The notes under the pieces were generated by a model. The model was given only the letters and a program-made list of their open reading frames with translations. It was not told where the DNA came from and did no database searches. Below are positions 10,885 through 19,308 of a DNA stretch of 64,000 nucleotides, in pieces. Source of the DNA: Hymenobacter negativus (GTDB taxonomy: Bacteria; Bacteroidota; Bacteroidia; Cytophagales; Hymenobacteraceae); assembly GCF_017571495.1 (NCBI RefSeq), contig NZ_JAGETZ010000007.1, positions 233,222 to 297,221 on the forward strand, in the 5' to 3' direction. Within the stretch, counting starts at the first letter, position 1, and each line of letters opens with the position of its first letter. Made by a program: the position numbers and the translations under genes.

Positions 10885-11100
10885 TCGGCGGCCGGCAGGT
10901 CTCCTGACTTGTTTCGGGTGGCCCCGCCCTTCTCGGCCGCCGGAAGCGGGCCAATGGGCATCGATGGGGGCACCGGCTCCGGCCGCTCGGGGCCGGGAAA
11001 CTCACAGTAGCGCGTCTGTTCGGGAGTTGCACCCGATTCCCTTTTAATTCCCGTCGCGGCCAAAGCCCCGGCCGGAAACCGTCCGCTGATTGAAGGAAAT
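10885..11100 (-). promoter_or_regulatory. Cobalamin (B12) riboswitch
   Basis: Read on the minus strand, the segment holds the conserved core elements in order: 'gggaatcgggtgcaac' and the 'gctactgtga' box around 11002-11040, then the near-invariant agtcaggagacctgcc at 10894-10909, inside GC-rich pairing arms. The class binds adenosyl- or other cobalamins and usually controls B12 uptake or B12-independent enzymes. Here the next same-strand gene is the acyl-CoA thioesterase. The outer boundaries are approximate. Open frames crossing this segment on either strand are probably not genes. Confidence 0.9.
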
Positions 11101-11236
11101 CAAACCGAGAACCAACGCCGCGAAGGTAACAGCTTTCCGGCGCGGCGGCCCCGGAGAAGGCATTTGCTCACCCCGCATCGATTTGGATGGCCGCGCCGCT
11201 TGTGCTATATCTTTATGAAATTTAACTTATCAAACA

Positions 11237-12406
11237 ATGGAACCGCAACCTCGTGTGAAACCCATTCGGTTTCATGAGCTGGACCTGTTACGCTTTGTGG
11301 CCGCGCTGGCCGTTGTGTGCTACCACTATACCTATCGGGGCTTCGCCGCCGACCACCTGAGCCCGGTGAGCTACCCGGAAATCGACGGCGTGACCCGTTA
11401 CGGCTACCTCGGGGTGGAGCTGTTCTTCATCATCAGCGGCTACGTGGTCCTGATGTCGGCGTACAACAAAACGGTGAAGCAGTTCTTCGTGTCCCGCGTC
11501 ACGCGGCTGTATCCGGCGTTCTGGGTGGCGTGCACCCTCACGTTTGTGGTGGTAAAGCTATTTGGTCCGCACCTCGCACCCACCGACCCGCACTACACGC
11601 CCTACCTGGCGGTTTATCTCAAGCAGTACCTCGTCAACATGACCATGCTGTTCGAGTACTTCGGCTACCTCAACCTCGACACCGCCTACTGGTCGCTGAC
11701 CTATGAGATAACCTTCTACTTCCTCATCAGCCTTCTGATTGGGTACAAGCTCATGGACCGCCTCATCAGCGTGGTAGCGGGCTGGCTGCTGCTCACGCTG
11801 GCCCTCTACCTGCTGGCCGGCGCCGACAGCCACAGCCCCGCCGCCTACCTGTTCATCAGCAAGTACAGCCCGTATTTTGCCGCCGGCATGCTGTTCTACC
11901 TGCTGCAAAACAAGCTGGCCAGCGCTCCCAAAATTTACGTGCTGCTGCTGGCGTCGCTGGTGCTGGCCCTGTACTCGGCCCACCAGGAGATGAACAACCT
12001 GAACCGGATTTTTCAGAATCCGCAAGCCTACTCCTATGCCGTGGTGGCCGGCGCTACAGTGCTGTTTTTTGGTGTCTTCTGGCTGCTGGCCAAGCGCAAG
12101 TTTGCATTGCCCCACAGTGCCGGGCTGGCGTTGCTGGGCACCCTAACGTACCCCTTGTACCTTATCCACAGCAATATCGGCTACGTGGCCTACCTGCGCC
12201 TGGGCCCGTCCATGAACCGGTGGCTGCTGCTGGCGCTATTGGTAAGCACCATGCTGGCCGTGGCCTATTTGATAAACCGCTGGGTAGAGCAGCCACTGAG
12301 CAAGCCGCTGGGCGCCTTCACCAACCGCCTCCTGCTGAAAATACACGCCCCCTCCAGTCCGGGCGCTGAGTTGCCGGCCGGCAAACCCCTCAATAGCTTA
12401 ACCTGA
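11237..12406 (+). CDS. Membrane acyltransferase, acyltransferase-3 family
   Basis: A 389-residue protein with about ten hydrophobic segments. The N-terminal 'FHELDLLRFVAALAVVCYHY' carries the Arg and His of the acyltransferase-3 (OafA/NodX-like) family, followed by 'GVELFFIISGYVVLMSAY' and 'RLYPAFWVA'. These enzymes transfer acetyl or other acyl groups to cell-surface sugars at the inner membrane. rfbC lies 69 bp downstream on the same strand, suggesting a link to surface polysaccharide, but no larger cluster is present. Acceptor unknown. Confidence 0.88.
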   Translation: MEPQPRVKPIRFHELDLLRFVAALAVVCYHYTYRGFAADHLSPVSYPEIDGVTRYGYLGVELFFIISGYVVLMSAYNKTVKQFFVSRVTRLYPAFWVACTLTFVVVKLFGPHLAPTDPHYTPYLAVYLKQYLVNMTMLFEYFGYLNLDTAYWSLTYEITFYFLISLLIGYKLMDRLISVVAGWLLLTLALYLLAGADSHSPAAYLFISKYSPYFAAGMLFYLLQNKLASAPKIYVLLLASLVLALYSAHQEMNNLNRIFQNPQAYSYAVVAGATVLFFGVFWLLAKRKFALPHSAGLALLGTLTYPLYLIHSNIGYVAYLRLGPSMNRWLLLALLVSTMLAVAYLINRWVEQPLSKPLGAFTNRLLLKIHAPSSPGAELPAGKPLNSLT

Positions 12407-12462
12407 AATGCTGCCAGTTTTAATTTTCAGTAAGAATAATCCAGCCGTTTCTGCTAACCCTT

Positions 12463-12470
12463 TACCTTTG
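12463..12470 (+). promoter_or_regulatory. Bacteroidota -7 promoter element (TAnnTTTG) before rfbC
   Basis: taccTTTG ends six bases before the rfbC ATG. It matches the Bacteroidota sigma-A -7 consensus. A clear -33 TTG at the right spacing was not found, so the call is tentative; if real, the transcript would be nearly leaderless. Confidence 0.4.
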
Positions 12471-12475
12471 TCGCG

Positions 12476-13021
12476 ATGGAAGTAAAGACGTTTCCCATAG
12501 CCGGCCTGATTGAATTTGTTCCCCGCGTGTTTGCCGACGACCGGGGTGTGTTTTTCGAAACGTTCAGTGCCCGCCTCATGGCGCAGGCCGGAGCCGATGC
12601 CCAATGGGTGCAGGACAACCAGTCCAACTCTAAGAAAGGCGTGTTGCGCGGCCTGCATTTTCAGCGCCCGCCCCACGCTCAGGCCAAGCTGGTACGCGTC
12701 GGCCAGGGCCGCGCTCTCGATGTTGCCGTGGACCTGCGCCCCGACTCGCCCACCTACGGCCAGTACCAGACGGTGGAGCTCGCAGCTGCTCGTGGCAACA
12801 TGCTCTACATTCCCATCGGCTTCGCCCACGGCTTCATCGCCCTCGAAGACGAGACCATCTTCCTCTACAAGTGCTCCGACTACTACGCGCCTTCCGCCGA
12901 AGGCGGCCTGCGCTGGGACGATGCCACCTTGGCCATTGATTGGGGCACAGAAGTAGCCCCTCTGGTATCGGGCAAGGACAATGAGCTCCCCAGTTTCAAT
13001 GATTTTGTAAGCCCATTTTAG
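12476..13021 (+). CDS. rfbC: dTDP-4-dehydrorhamnose 3,5-epimerase
   Basis: A 181-residue cupin enzyme, normal length. It shows 'FFETFSARLM', the catalytic-His motif 'GVLRGLHFQ', 'KLVRVGQGRALDVAVDLRPDSPTYGQY' and 'MLYIPIGFAHGFIALEDETIFLYKCSDYY', all signatures of RmlC. It epimerises dTDP-4-keto-6-deoxyglucose at C3 and C5 in dTDP-L-rhamnose synthesis. rfbA, rfbB and rfbD are not in the window. The acyltransferase gene precedes it on the same strand. Confidence 0.95.
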   Translation: MEVKTFPIAGLIEFVPRVFADDRGVFFETFSARLMAQAGADAQWVQDNQSNSKKGVLRGLHFQRPPHAQAKLVRVGQGRALDVAVDLRPDSPTYGQYQTVELAAARGNMLYIPIGFAHGFIALEDETIFLYKCSDYYAPSAEGGLRWDDATLAIDWGTEVAPLVSGKDNELPSFNDFVSPF

Positions 13022-13086
13022 GACTAGACCCTAGCCGAGCATAGCGCGGCAATCCGTCCTGTAAATGCGACTACCGCAATAATGTG

Positions 13087-13120
13087 AAAAGCCCCAGTAC
13101 TATACAGTACCGGGGCTTTT
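13087..13120. terminator. Bidirectional terminator hairpin
   Basis: aaaagcccc pairs with ggggctttt around an inner agtac/gtact stem, between the convergent rfbC and murF genes. Fragments of the 'cattgcgag' repeat flank it (13030-13065 and 13147-13162). Confidence 0.8.
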
Positions 13121-13165
13121 ATACTTCCCAGGGCTTAATTGCAGCACCATGCTCGCAATGACGGG

Positions 13166-14470
13166 CTACAGCATCTCCACCAGGGTTTCCAGGGCCATGC
13201 CGCGGCTGCCTTTCACCAGGATTTGCCGGCCACGCACCGGGTGCTGGCGTATCCAGTCGGCCGCCTCCGCTTTGGTCGCGAAATGCCGGGCCGTTGCGGC
13301 TTGTGCTGCTGCTCCAGCCATCTCCGAGCCGATGAGCAGCACCTCTGGGAACTGCAGCCCGGCCAACAGCTGGCCCAGGTGCTGGTGTTCGGCAGCGCTG
13401 TCGTCGCCCAGCTCAAACATATCGCCAAGGATGACCAGCTTGGTGTGGCCAGGTGCCACGGGGCGGCCCGCAAAGCTGCGCAGCGCCGCGGCCATGCTGC
13501 TGGGGTTGGCGTTGTAGGCATCCAGCACCAACTCGTTGCCGGCGGCGGTCCGCACCAGCTGCGAGCGGTTGTTTTGCGGGTTGTAGCTGGCTAGGGCGGT
13601 AGCCACTTTAGCAGTTGAAATCCCGAAGTGCAGCCCTACAGCGGCAGCCGCGGCCAGGTTCGGGAAGTTGTAGTCGCCGGTGAGCTGGGCGGCTACGTCG
13701 GTGCCGTCGGCCAGGCGCAGGGCCACGGCGGGGTCGGCGGCCAGCAGCGTGGCGGGGTAGGTATCCACCAGATTGGGGTAGCTGATGCGCGTGGGCACCT
13801 GTGCCGCCAAGGACGGCAGGCGGGCATCAAGCGTATTCACGAAGGCTGTGCCACCGTTGCGGACCAGGTAGTCGAACAGCTCGCCTTTGCCCAGGGCCAC
13901 GCCTTCAGCCCCGCCAAACCCTTCGAGGTGAGCCTTGCCGATGTTGGTGATGAGGCCGTGGGTGGGGGCGGCCCATTCGCAGTAAGCCGCGATTTCGCCC
14001 CGATGGTTGGCGCCCATCTCAATCACGGCGAAATTGTGCTCGCCGGCCCGCAGGCGCAGCAGCGTGAGCGGCACCCCAATGTGGTTGTTGAGGTTGCCGA
14101 TGGTGGCCAGCACCTGGAATTGCTGAGCCAACACGGCGGTAAGCAGTTCTTTGGTAGTGGTTTTGCCGTTGGAACCCGTCACGGCCAGCACCGGGATGCG
14201 GAACTGCTGCCGGTGCTCTGACGCCAGTTCCTGCAGAGCCCGCAACGGGTCGGGGGCATAGGTGTAGCGGATGGGGTCGGAAGCGGCCAGCAGCACATCG
14301 TCCACCACGGCATGGGCGGCGCCTTTGTCCAAGGCGCCGGCAGCAAAGGCCGCGCCGCGGAAGCTGGGGCCGTTCAGGGCGAAAAACAGGGTGCCGGGCT
14401 GGGGTTGGCGCGAATCGGTGCTGACTTGGCCGCCGGCGGCCAGGTAGTGGGAGTAAAGCGGCGTAGGCAT
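13166..14470 (-). CDS. murF: UDP-N-acetylmuramoyl-tripeptide--D-alanyl-D-alanine ligase
   Basis: A 434-residue Mur ligase. The ATP-binding motif GSNGKTTTKE is near residue 120, after the UDP-binding N-terminal part ('VSTDSRQPQPGTLFFAL'). 'IEMGANHRGEIAAYCEWAAPTHGLITNIGKAHLEGFG' and 'LDAYNANPSSMAAAL' are MurF signatures. The enzyme adds D-Ala-D-Ala to UDP-MurNAc-tripeptide in the cytoplasm, the last soluble step of peptidoglycan precursor synthesis. ATG 14470 (MPTPLYSHYLAAGG) is chosen over the in-frame start at 14539, which lies in the divergent promoter region. It is not in a dcw cluster. Confidence 0.95.
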   Translation of the reverse strand: MPTPLYSHYLAAGGQVSTDSRQPQPGTLFFALNGPSFRGAAFAAGALDKGAAHAVVDDVLLAASDPIRYTYAPDPLRALQELASEHRQQFRIPVLAVTGSNGKTTTKELLTAVLAQQFQVLATIGNLNNHIGVPLTLLRLRAGEHNFAVIEMGANHRGEIAAYCEWAAPTHGLITNIGKAHLEGFGGAEGVALGKGELFDYLVRNGGTAFVNTLDARLPSLAAQVPTRISYPNLVDTYPATLLAADPAVALRLADGTDVAAQLTGDYNFPNLAAAAAVGLHFGISTAKVATALASYNPQNNRSQLVRTAAGNELVLDAYNANPSSMAAALRSFAGRPVAPGHTKLVILGDMFELGDDSAAEHQHLGQLLAGLQFPEVLLIGSEMAGAAAQAATARHFATKAEAADWIRQHPVRGRQILVKGSRGMALETLVEML

Positions 14471-14573
14471 GAACGGAAAAGGCTTACCGGATGTAACTTG
14501 GTACAAAGGTGGGCGCGATTTTTGTAGTTCGCAGCACAACCCAATACCAACCTTTCACACTATTCCTTTCCAT

Positions 14574-16904
14574 ATGCTTCGTTCTTACGCGTTGTTACTG
14601 GTATTCCTGACGATTACCATCGTCAGCAAGGCCCAGGCACCTACCAGTTTTGGCTTCGAATACCGACCCGTAGCCAAAGTGGTGCACGGCACCGATACAC
14701 TGCGCAATGCCTGGGCTGGCGGCTTCAACACGCCGCAGTTCAGCACCATCGACCTGAACAATGACGGCCAGCAGGACCTGTTTGCCTTCGACCACGAAAC
14801 CAATCGCTGCTACACCTTCCTCAATGTGGCCACCGCGGGCACGGCCGCCGGCCGCCGCTGGCAATACGCCCCGGAGTACGAAACCATTTTTCCGGATAGC
14901 CTCAACAGTTGGGTACTGCTGCGCGACTATGACTGCGACGGCCGCGCCGACATCTTCACTTACGTTAATGGCGGCAACATTGCGGTGCTGCGCAACGTGC
15001 TGGTCAACGGCCGCGTCACGTTTCAGCTCACCACCAATCAAATCCGCTACTCGGGAAGTTTTGTGGGCACGGCCAACCTCACCATTGGCGGCTACAACCT
15101 GCCAGCCATTCAGGACGTGAACGGCGACGGCAAGCTCGACATCATGAGCTATGATTTTGTGGCCTCATCCCAAATTGAGCAATACATCAATACCAGCCCC
15201 GGCACCTGCGGTGGGGCCCTCACCTTTACCATGAGCACCAGCAAGTGGGGCGATATGGAAGCTTGCTCGGGCTGCTCGGCCTATATGCTCAACGGGCAGC
15301 AGTGCTTCACGGCGCAGCGGCCCACCCACACCGGCGGCCACAGCCTGCTGCTGGTCGACCTGGACGGCGACGGCGACCAGGACGTGCTCGACGGCCGCGA
15401 CAACTGCCCCGAGCTGACCCGCCTGCTCAACCAGGGCACCACAGCTGCACCCGTAGTGACGCAGGCCGGTATTTCATCCAGCTTTCCCTCGGCTGGCGCG
15501 CCGGTTCGGGTACCGGTATTCCCAGCCGGCTATTCTTTCGATGCCAACTTCGACGGCCGCCCCGACCTGGTGGTAGCGCCCAACATGGTGAACAACCTGG
15601 CCGACCTTGTGAGCATGAGCCACAACGTGCAGCTGTACGCAAATGGCACGGCTAGTGGCGCTCCTTCCTATACCTACCAAGCGGCGGGCTTCCTGCAAAA
15701 TGAGATGATTGACGTGAGCGAAGGGGCAGCGCCCACCTTCGGTGACATTGATGGCGACGGCTTGACCGATATGCTTATCGGCAACCAGGGCGACCAGGTG
15801 GGCGGGACGTACCGGGCTTCGCTCACGTACTACCGCAACGTGGGCACCCGCGCCCGGCCAATTTTCAAGCTGATGAACAGCGACTACCTGGGGCTGTCCA
15901 GCCAGTCGCTGCAAGGCATCAAGCCCGTGCTGGTCGACCTGAACCGCGACAACGCCATCGATTTGGCCTACAGCGTGTGGGACCGGGGTACGAACGTGCT
16001 GTACTATATTCTGAACACGGCCAATTCCGGACAAGCCGTGACACTGAATGCGGCCAATGCTGTCGATTTTAAGCGTCAGGGCCCTGTGGGCGCTGCCTAT
16101 CCCAATCCGACCATTGCCTCGGGTGTGCTCACGTATACCCGGGGCGACATGCCCTACTTCACGGATGTAGACAACGACGGCTTCGTGGATTTGCTCATTG
16201 GTACCAACGAAACGCGGGAGCCGGGCATGAGCCTGCGCTACTTCCGCAACCGCGGCCGGGGTGCACTCGATAGTGCCTTTGTGTTGGTGAACAATGACTT
16301 TGGGCAAATTCGCGATTCCAAAGGCCAGCGTCCGGTCAACCTGAGCCCCTCGGTAGCCGACTTCGACGGCGACGGCCGCCCCGACCTGGTAGTGACCGAT
16401 GATGAAGGCATGCTCCGCTTCTTTTCCGATTACCGTAGCCAACAGGGCAGTCTGTTCTCGGAACGCAACGATGTGCTGTACAATAACGTTAAGGGCCAGT
16501 ATGAAACCAACCGCCTGGGCAAAGACCTCTACACCCACTACGGACTGGCCGCTGCCGATGTAGACGGTGACGGGGCTCCCGAACTCTTCGTTGGTACCGA
16601 AACGGGCGGTGTGCTCAGCTACGGCACCCGCAACCGCGGCACCGTGACGGCCACTCACGCCGAAGCCGCTCGCGCCCTGGCCCTGAGTGTGTACCCCAAT
16701 CCTGCCACCGCGACGGCCACCGTCGAAACCGCCACGCCCACCCGTCTCACCGTGTTCGACCTCACCGGCCGCGTAGTACTGACCGGAGCCACCGCCCAAC
16801 GCCGCCATGCCCTGAGTCTCACCAGCCTGACGCCCGGTGTGTACCTGGTGCGCGCCACCGGCGCCGATGGTGTATCGGCCGTGCAGCGCCTGGCGGTGCA
16901 ATAA
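14574..16904 (+). CDS. Secreted FG-GAP/VCBS-repeat protein with T9SS sorting domain
   Basis: A 776-residue protein starting at ATG 14574 with a signal peptide (MLRSYALLLVFLTITIVSKA). The body holds at least seven FG-GAP/VCBS repeats with calcium-loop-like motifs (DLNNDGQQDLF, DYDCDGRADIF, DVNGDGKLDIM, DLDGDGDQDVL, DIDGDGLTDML, DVDNDGFVDLL, DFDGDGRPDLV, DVDGDGAPELF), expected to form a beta-propeller. The last ~75 residues ('LSVYPNPATATATVE' to the end) are a type A T9SS C-terminal domain, so it should cross the outer membrane by type IX secretion. Ligand unknown. It is divergent from murF, 103 bp apart. Confidence 0.92.
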   Translation: MLRSYALLLVFLTITIVSKAQAPTSFGFEYRPVAKVVHGTDTLRNAWAGGFNTPQFSTIDLNNDGQQDLFAFDHETNRCYTFLNVATAGTAAGRRWQYAPEYETIFPDSLNSWVLLRDYDCDGRADIFTYVNGGNIAVLRNVLVNGRVTFQLTTNQIRYSGSFVGTANLTIGGYNLPAIQDVNGDGKLDIMSYDFVASSQIEQYINTSPGTCGGALTFTMSTSKWGDMEACSGCSAYMLNGQQCFTAQRPTHTGGHSLLLVDLDGDGDQDVLDGRDNCPELTRLLNQGTTAAPVVTQAGISSSFPSAGAPVRVPVFPAGYSFDANFDGRPDLVVAPNMVNNLADLVSMSHNVQLYANGTASGAPSYTYQAAGFLQNEMIDVSEGAAPTFGDIDGDGLTDMLIGNQGDQVGGTYRASLTYYRNVGTRARPIFKLMNSDYLGLSSQSLQGIKPVLVDLNRDNAIDLAYSVWDRGTNVLYYILNTANSGQAVTLNAANAVDFKRQGPVGAAYPNPTIASGVLTYTRGDMPYFTDVDNDGFVDLLIGTNETREPGMSLRYFRNRGRGALDSAFVLVNNDFGQIRDSKGQRPVNLSPSVADFDGDGRPDLVVTDDEGMLRFFSDYRSQQGSLFSERNDVLYNNVKGQYETNRLGKDLYTHYGLAAADVDGDGAPELFVGTETGGVLSYGTRNRGTVTATHAEAARALALSVYPNPATATATVETATPTRLTVFDLTGRVVLTGATAQRRHALSLTSLTPGVYLVRATGADGVSAVQRLAVQ

Positions 16905-16990
16905 GGCACCATTGCCATTGCGAGCGGAGCAATTTGTCCGCTCAATGCGGCAAACCTTGAGTGATAACAAGCTATTGCTAATCAATAACA

Positions 16991-17026
16991 GAAAAGCCCC
17001 GGCTCAATCCAGTGCCGGGGCTTTTC
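16991..17026. terminator. Bidirectional terminator hairpin
   Basis: The 13-bp stem gaaaagccccggc and its complement has a 10-nt loop and lies between the convergent T9SS and amidase genes. Confidence 0.85.
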
Positions 17027-17040
17027 AAATTTAGCAGGAT

Positions 17041-17109
17041 TGGCTGCACTGAGAGGATGGATTGTTGCCACTTGATGCGCGGCGTGTCGTACTTCCTCGC
17101 AATGACAGT
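17041..17109. repeat. Dispersed intergenic repeat, 'ctcgcaatgacag' family
   Basis: The inverse of the common 'tgtcattgcgag...aatccatcctctca' type sequence. A counterpart in the other orientation ('attgcgagcggagcaa') lies at 16917-16935, so the terminator is bracketed by repeat arms. Similar to 3189-3263. Confidence 0.6.
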
Positions 17110-17114
17110 GGACT

Positions 17115-17897
17115 TCAGCCGCGCAGCTCAAAGGCGTCACCGTCATTCAGTGCCGTGAAGCGGGTGCGGAACTCGTCCAGCTCGTCGCGCTTCAGCGTGT
17201 GCGTGAAAATGCCTGCTTCGGAATTCGCCTCTGCCAGGTAGTTGCCTTTGGCATCAAGCAGAGCCGAGTCGCCGGAGTATTCGTGACCTAGTGCATCCTG
17301 GCCTATTCGGTTCACGCCCAGGGTGCAGGCCACGTTCTCAATGGCCCGGGCCCGGAGCAGCGTCATCCAGGCGGTGCGGCGCACGGCGGGCCAGTTGGCC
17401 ACGTACAGCAGCAGGTCGTAGGGCTCGGTGGAGTGGTTGCGGCTCCAAACGGGGAAGCGCAGGTCGTAGCACACCAGCGGGCAAATGCGCCAGTCGCGCC
17501 AGTCTTCTACCAGACGGACCTGGCCGGGGGTGTAGGTGTGCTGCTCGCCGGCCAGCGTGAAGAGGTGCCGCTTGTTGTAGTAGCTCAGTGTGCCGTCGGG
17601 CCGCACCCAGAGCAGCCGGTTGAAGTAAGCCCCGTTTTCTTCGATGATGACACTCCCCGTCACCACAGCATCGTGCGCGGCGGCCTGCTCGCGGAGCCAG
17701 GCCACGGTGGGGCCGCTCATGGTTTCGGCCTGGCCCGCAGCCTCCATGCTGAAGCCGGTGGTAAACATCTCGGGCAGCACAATGAGGTCGGTGGGCTGGG
17801 AGAGGGTAGCAAGCTGCTGGCCAATGGCCGCGCGGTTGGCGGCGGCATCATGCCAGTGCAGCGCAGTTTGAAGGAAGGAAACGGTGAGGTCGGACAT
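17115..17897 (-). CDS. Omega-amidase, nitrilase superfamily (YafV type)
   Basis: A 260-residue cytoplasmic protein of the C-N hydrolase family. The catalytic triad is visible: Glu43 in LPEMFTTGFS, Lys109 in YYNKRHLF and Cys143 in CPLVCYDLRFP. Length and motifs fit YafV/Nit2 omega-amidases, which hydrolyse alpha-ketoglutaramate and alpha-ketosuccinamate to ammonia and the keto acid. It follows the aminotransferase gene on the same strand after a 66-bp gap holding a hairpin, a pairing that fits a glutamine transaminase/omega-amidase route. Confidence 0.88.
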   Translation of the reverse strand: MSDLTVSFLQTALHWHDAAANRAAIGQQLATLSQPTDLIVLPEMFTTGFSMEAAGQAETMSGPTVAWLREQAAAHDAVVTGSVIIEENGAYFNRLLWVRPDGTLSYYNKRHLFTLAGEQHTYTPGQVRLVEDWRDWRICPLVCYDLRFPVWSRNHSTEPYDLLLYVANWPAVRRTAWMTLLRARAIENVACTLGVNRIGQDALGHEYSGDSALLDAKGNYLAEANSEAGIFTHTLKRDELDEFRTRFTALNDGDAFELRG

Positions 17898-17919
17898 AAG
17901 GGCGAAGATTACTAGCTTG

Positions 17920-17952
17920 AGAACGTTATGCTGAGCCTAGGCATGACGTTCT
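17920..17952 (-). repeat. Short inverted repeat between aminotransferase and amidase
   Basis: agaacgttatgc and gcatgacgttct pair with one mismatch across a 9-nt loop. The sequence resembles ends of the dispersed repeats. In a shared transcript it would form a hairpin between the two genes. Confidence 0.55.
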
Positions 17953-17963
17953 TGATTTCCATG

Positions 17964-19124
17964 CTACCGTAGCCGGGCTGCTGCGGCTTCCAGTGTGGCG
18001 GCTTCTTTCGCAAAGCAAAACCGAATCAGCCCCTCATCAAGCCCATCGTGGTAAAACGCGGATACTGGCACCACGGCCACACCCTTCTCGCGGGCCAGAA
18101 ACTCGGCAAAAGCGACATCTTTGGCTGGTGAGAAAGCATCGTAGCGAGCCAGCTGGAAGTAGCCGCCAGGCACGGGAAGCAAGTCCCAGCCCGCACCGGC
18201 CAGCAGCGTGCGGAAATGGTCGCGCTTTTCCTGATAAAAGGTCGCCAGGCCGCGGGCGTGAGCATCGGTTATGTCGGCTTCGAGGGCATCAGCCAGGGCG
18301 TGCTGGGTGGGCGTGCTCACGGCGAAAGTCACGAACTGGTGCACCCGTCGCACTTCGGTGGTGAGGGCGGGCGGCGCAATGCAATAGCCGGCTTTCCAGC
18401 CGGTGGCGTGGTAGGTTTTGCCAAATGACGAGAGCACGAAGCTGCGCTCACGCAGGGCTGGGTGCTGCCGGGCACTTATGCGCGGTGCATCGTCAAACAC
18501 CAGGTGCTCATATACTTCATCGCTGAGCACGAGGGCGTCGGTACCATCCAGGAGGCGGGCTAGCTCGTGCCAGTCCTCGGCTGTGAAAACAGCGCCGCTG
18601 GGGTTGTGCGGCGTGTTCACCATCACCAAGCGGGTGCGCGGCGACAGCACGCGGCGCACGGCGTCCCAATCGGGGCGGAAGTGCGGGGCGGGCAGGCGCA
18701 CGTAGCGCGGGATGCCACCCTGCAGCCGGATGGCTGGCCCGTACAGGTCATAAGCCGGCTCAAACACCAACACCTCATCGCCGGGTCGCACCACGGCAGC
18801 CAGCACGGCATACAGCGCCTCGGTGGCCCCGGCCGTGATGGTGATTTCAGTAGCTGGGTCGGGCGCGGGGGCATCGGCTTGCAGGCGGGCTACCTGGGCA
18901 GAAATGGCTGCCCGCAGGCGCGGCAGGCCGGGCATGGGCGCGTACTGGTGGTGGCCGGGGGTGCGGGCATGGCGGGCCAGCGCCTCCAGCAGCTCCTGCG
19001 GTGGGTCGTAGTCCGGAAAGCCCTGGGCAAGATTAATGGCGCCGGTTTCCTGGGCCAGTAGGGTCATTTGGGTGAAGATGCTGACGCCAACATCGGGGAG
19101 CTTGGAGTGGAGCACGGCAGGCAT
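17964..19124 (-). CDS. PLP-dependent aminotransferase, methionine/glutamine type (YbdL-like)
   Basis: A 386-residue class I/II aminotransferase. 'LAQGFPDYDPPQELLEAL' near the start, 'AGATEALYAVLAAVVRPGDEVLVFEPAYDLY', 'NTPHNPSGAVFTAEDW', 'SDEVYEHLVFDD' and the PLP lysine in 'SSFGKTYHATGWKAGYC' fit the YbdL/kynurenine-aminotransferase subgroup. Relatives transaminate methionine, its keto acid or glutamine. ATG 19124 (MPAVLHSKLPDVG) is chosen over the in-frame start at 19175. The downstream omega-amidase suggests that glutamine can serve as amino donor in a pull-through reaction; this is inference. Confidence 0.88.
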   Translation of the reverse strand: MPAVLHSKLPDVGVSIFTQMTLLAQETGAINLAQGFPDYDPPQELLEALARHARTPGHHQYAPMPGLPRLRAAISAQVARLQADAPAPDPATEITITAGATEALYAVLAAVVRPGDEVLVFEPAYDLYGPAIRLQGGIPRYVRLPAPHFRPDWDAVRRVLSPRTRLVMVNTPHNPSGAVFTAEDWHELARLLDGTDALVLSDEVYEHLVFDDAPRISARQHPALRERSFVLSSFGKTYHATGWKAGYCIAPPALTTEVRRVHQFVTFAVSTPTQHALADALEADITDAHARGLATFYQEKRDHFRTLLAGAGWDLLPVPGGYFQLARYDAFSPAKDVAFAEFLAREKGVAVVPVSAFYHDGLDEGLIRFCFAKEAATLEAAAARLR

Positions 19125-19164
19125 GGGTTGATTCGGGGGAATGAGAATTGAGTAGTCCCGCCCA

Positions 19165-19308
19165 AGTTTAAGCAAGCCTCACCTAACATCGGGCAGAGAG
19201 TGCTCAGTAGTAGGCGAAGCTCGCTCAAATATTAGGGGAGAGTCCTCTACTATTAAGGGTTCTCCCGTAATGTTTAAAGACCCTCTTCCAAGGTTAGGCG
19301 AGGGTGGA
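19165..19308. repeat. Phased palindrome ladder 2 (about 21-bp steps)
   Basis: About seven degenerate ~21-bp units, each an imperfect dyad with a GC core and TTA/TAA edges. Approximate centres are 19177, 19198, 19219 (gcga-agc-tcgc), 19241 (agggga-gag-tcctct), 19261.5 (attaaggg-ttct-cccgtaat), 19282 (aaga-ccc-tctt) and probably about 19303. It fills the space between the start of the aminotransferase gene and the 3' end of the PAS kinase gene. Confidence 0.72.

Noticed and set aside
10717..11063. Several open frames on both strands, and the extension of the thioesterase to 10884
   Set aside because: They overlap the cobalamin riboswitch or its GC-rich downstream part and show no protein-like features; the thioesterase fold begins at ATG 10716.
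15474..16985. 503-residue minus-strand open frame
   Set aside because: It is antisense to the FG-GAP repeat protein; its length comes from the GC-rich repeats.
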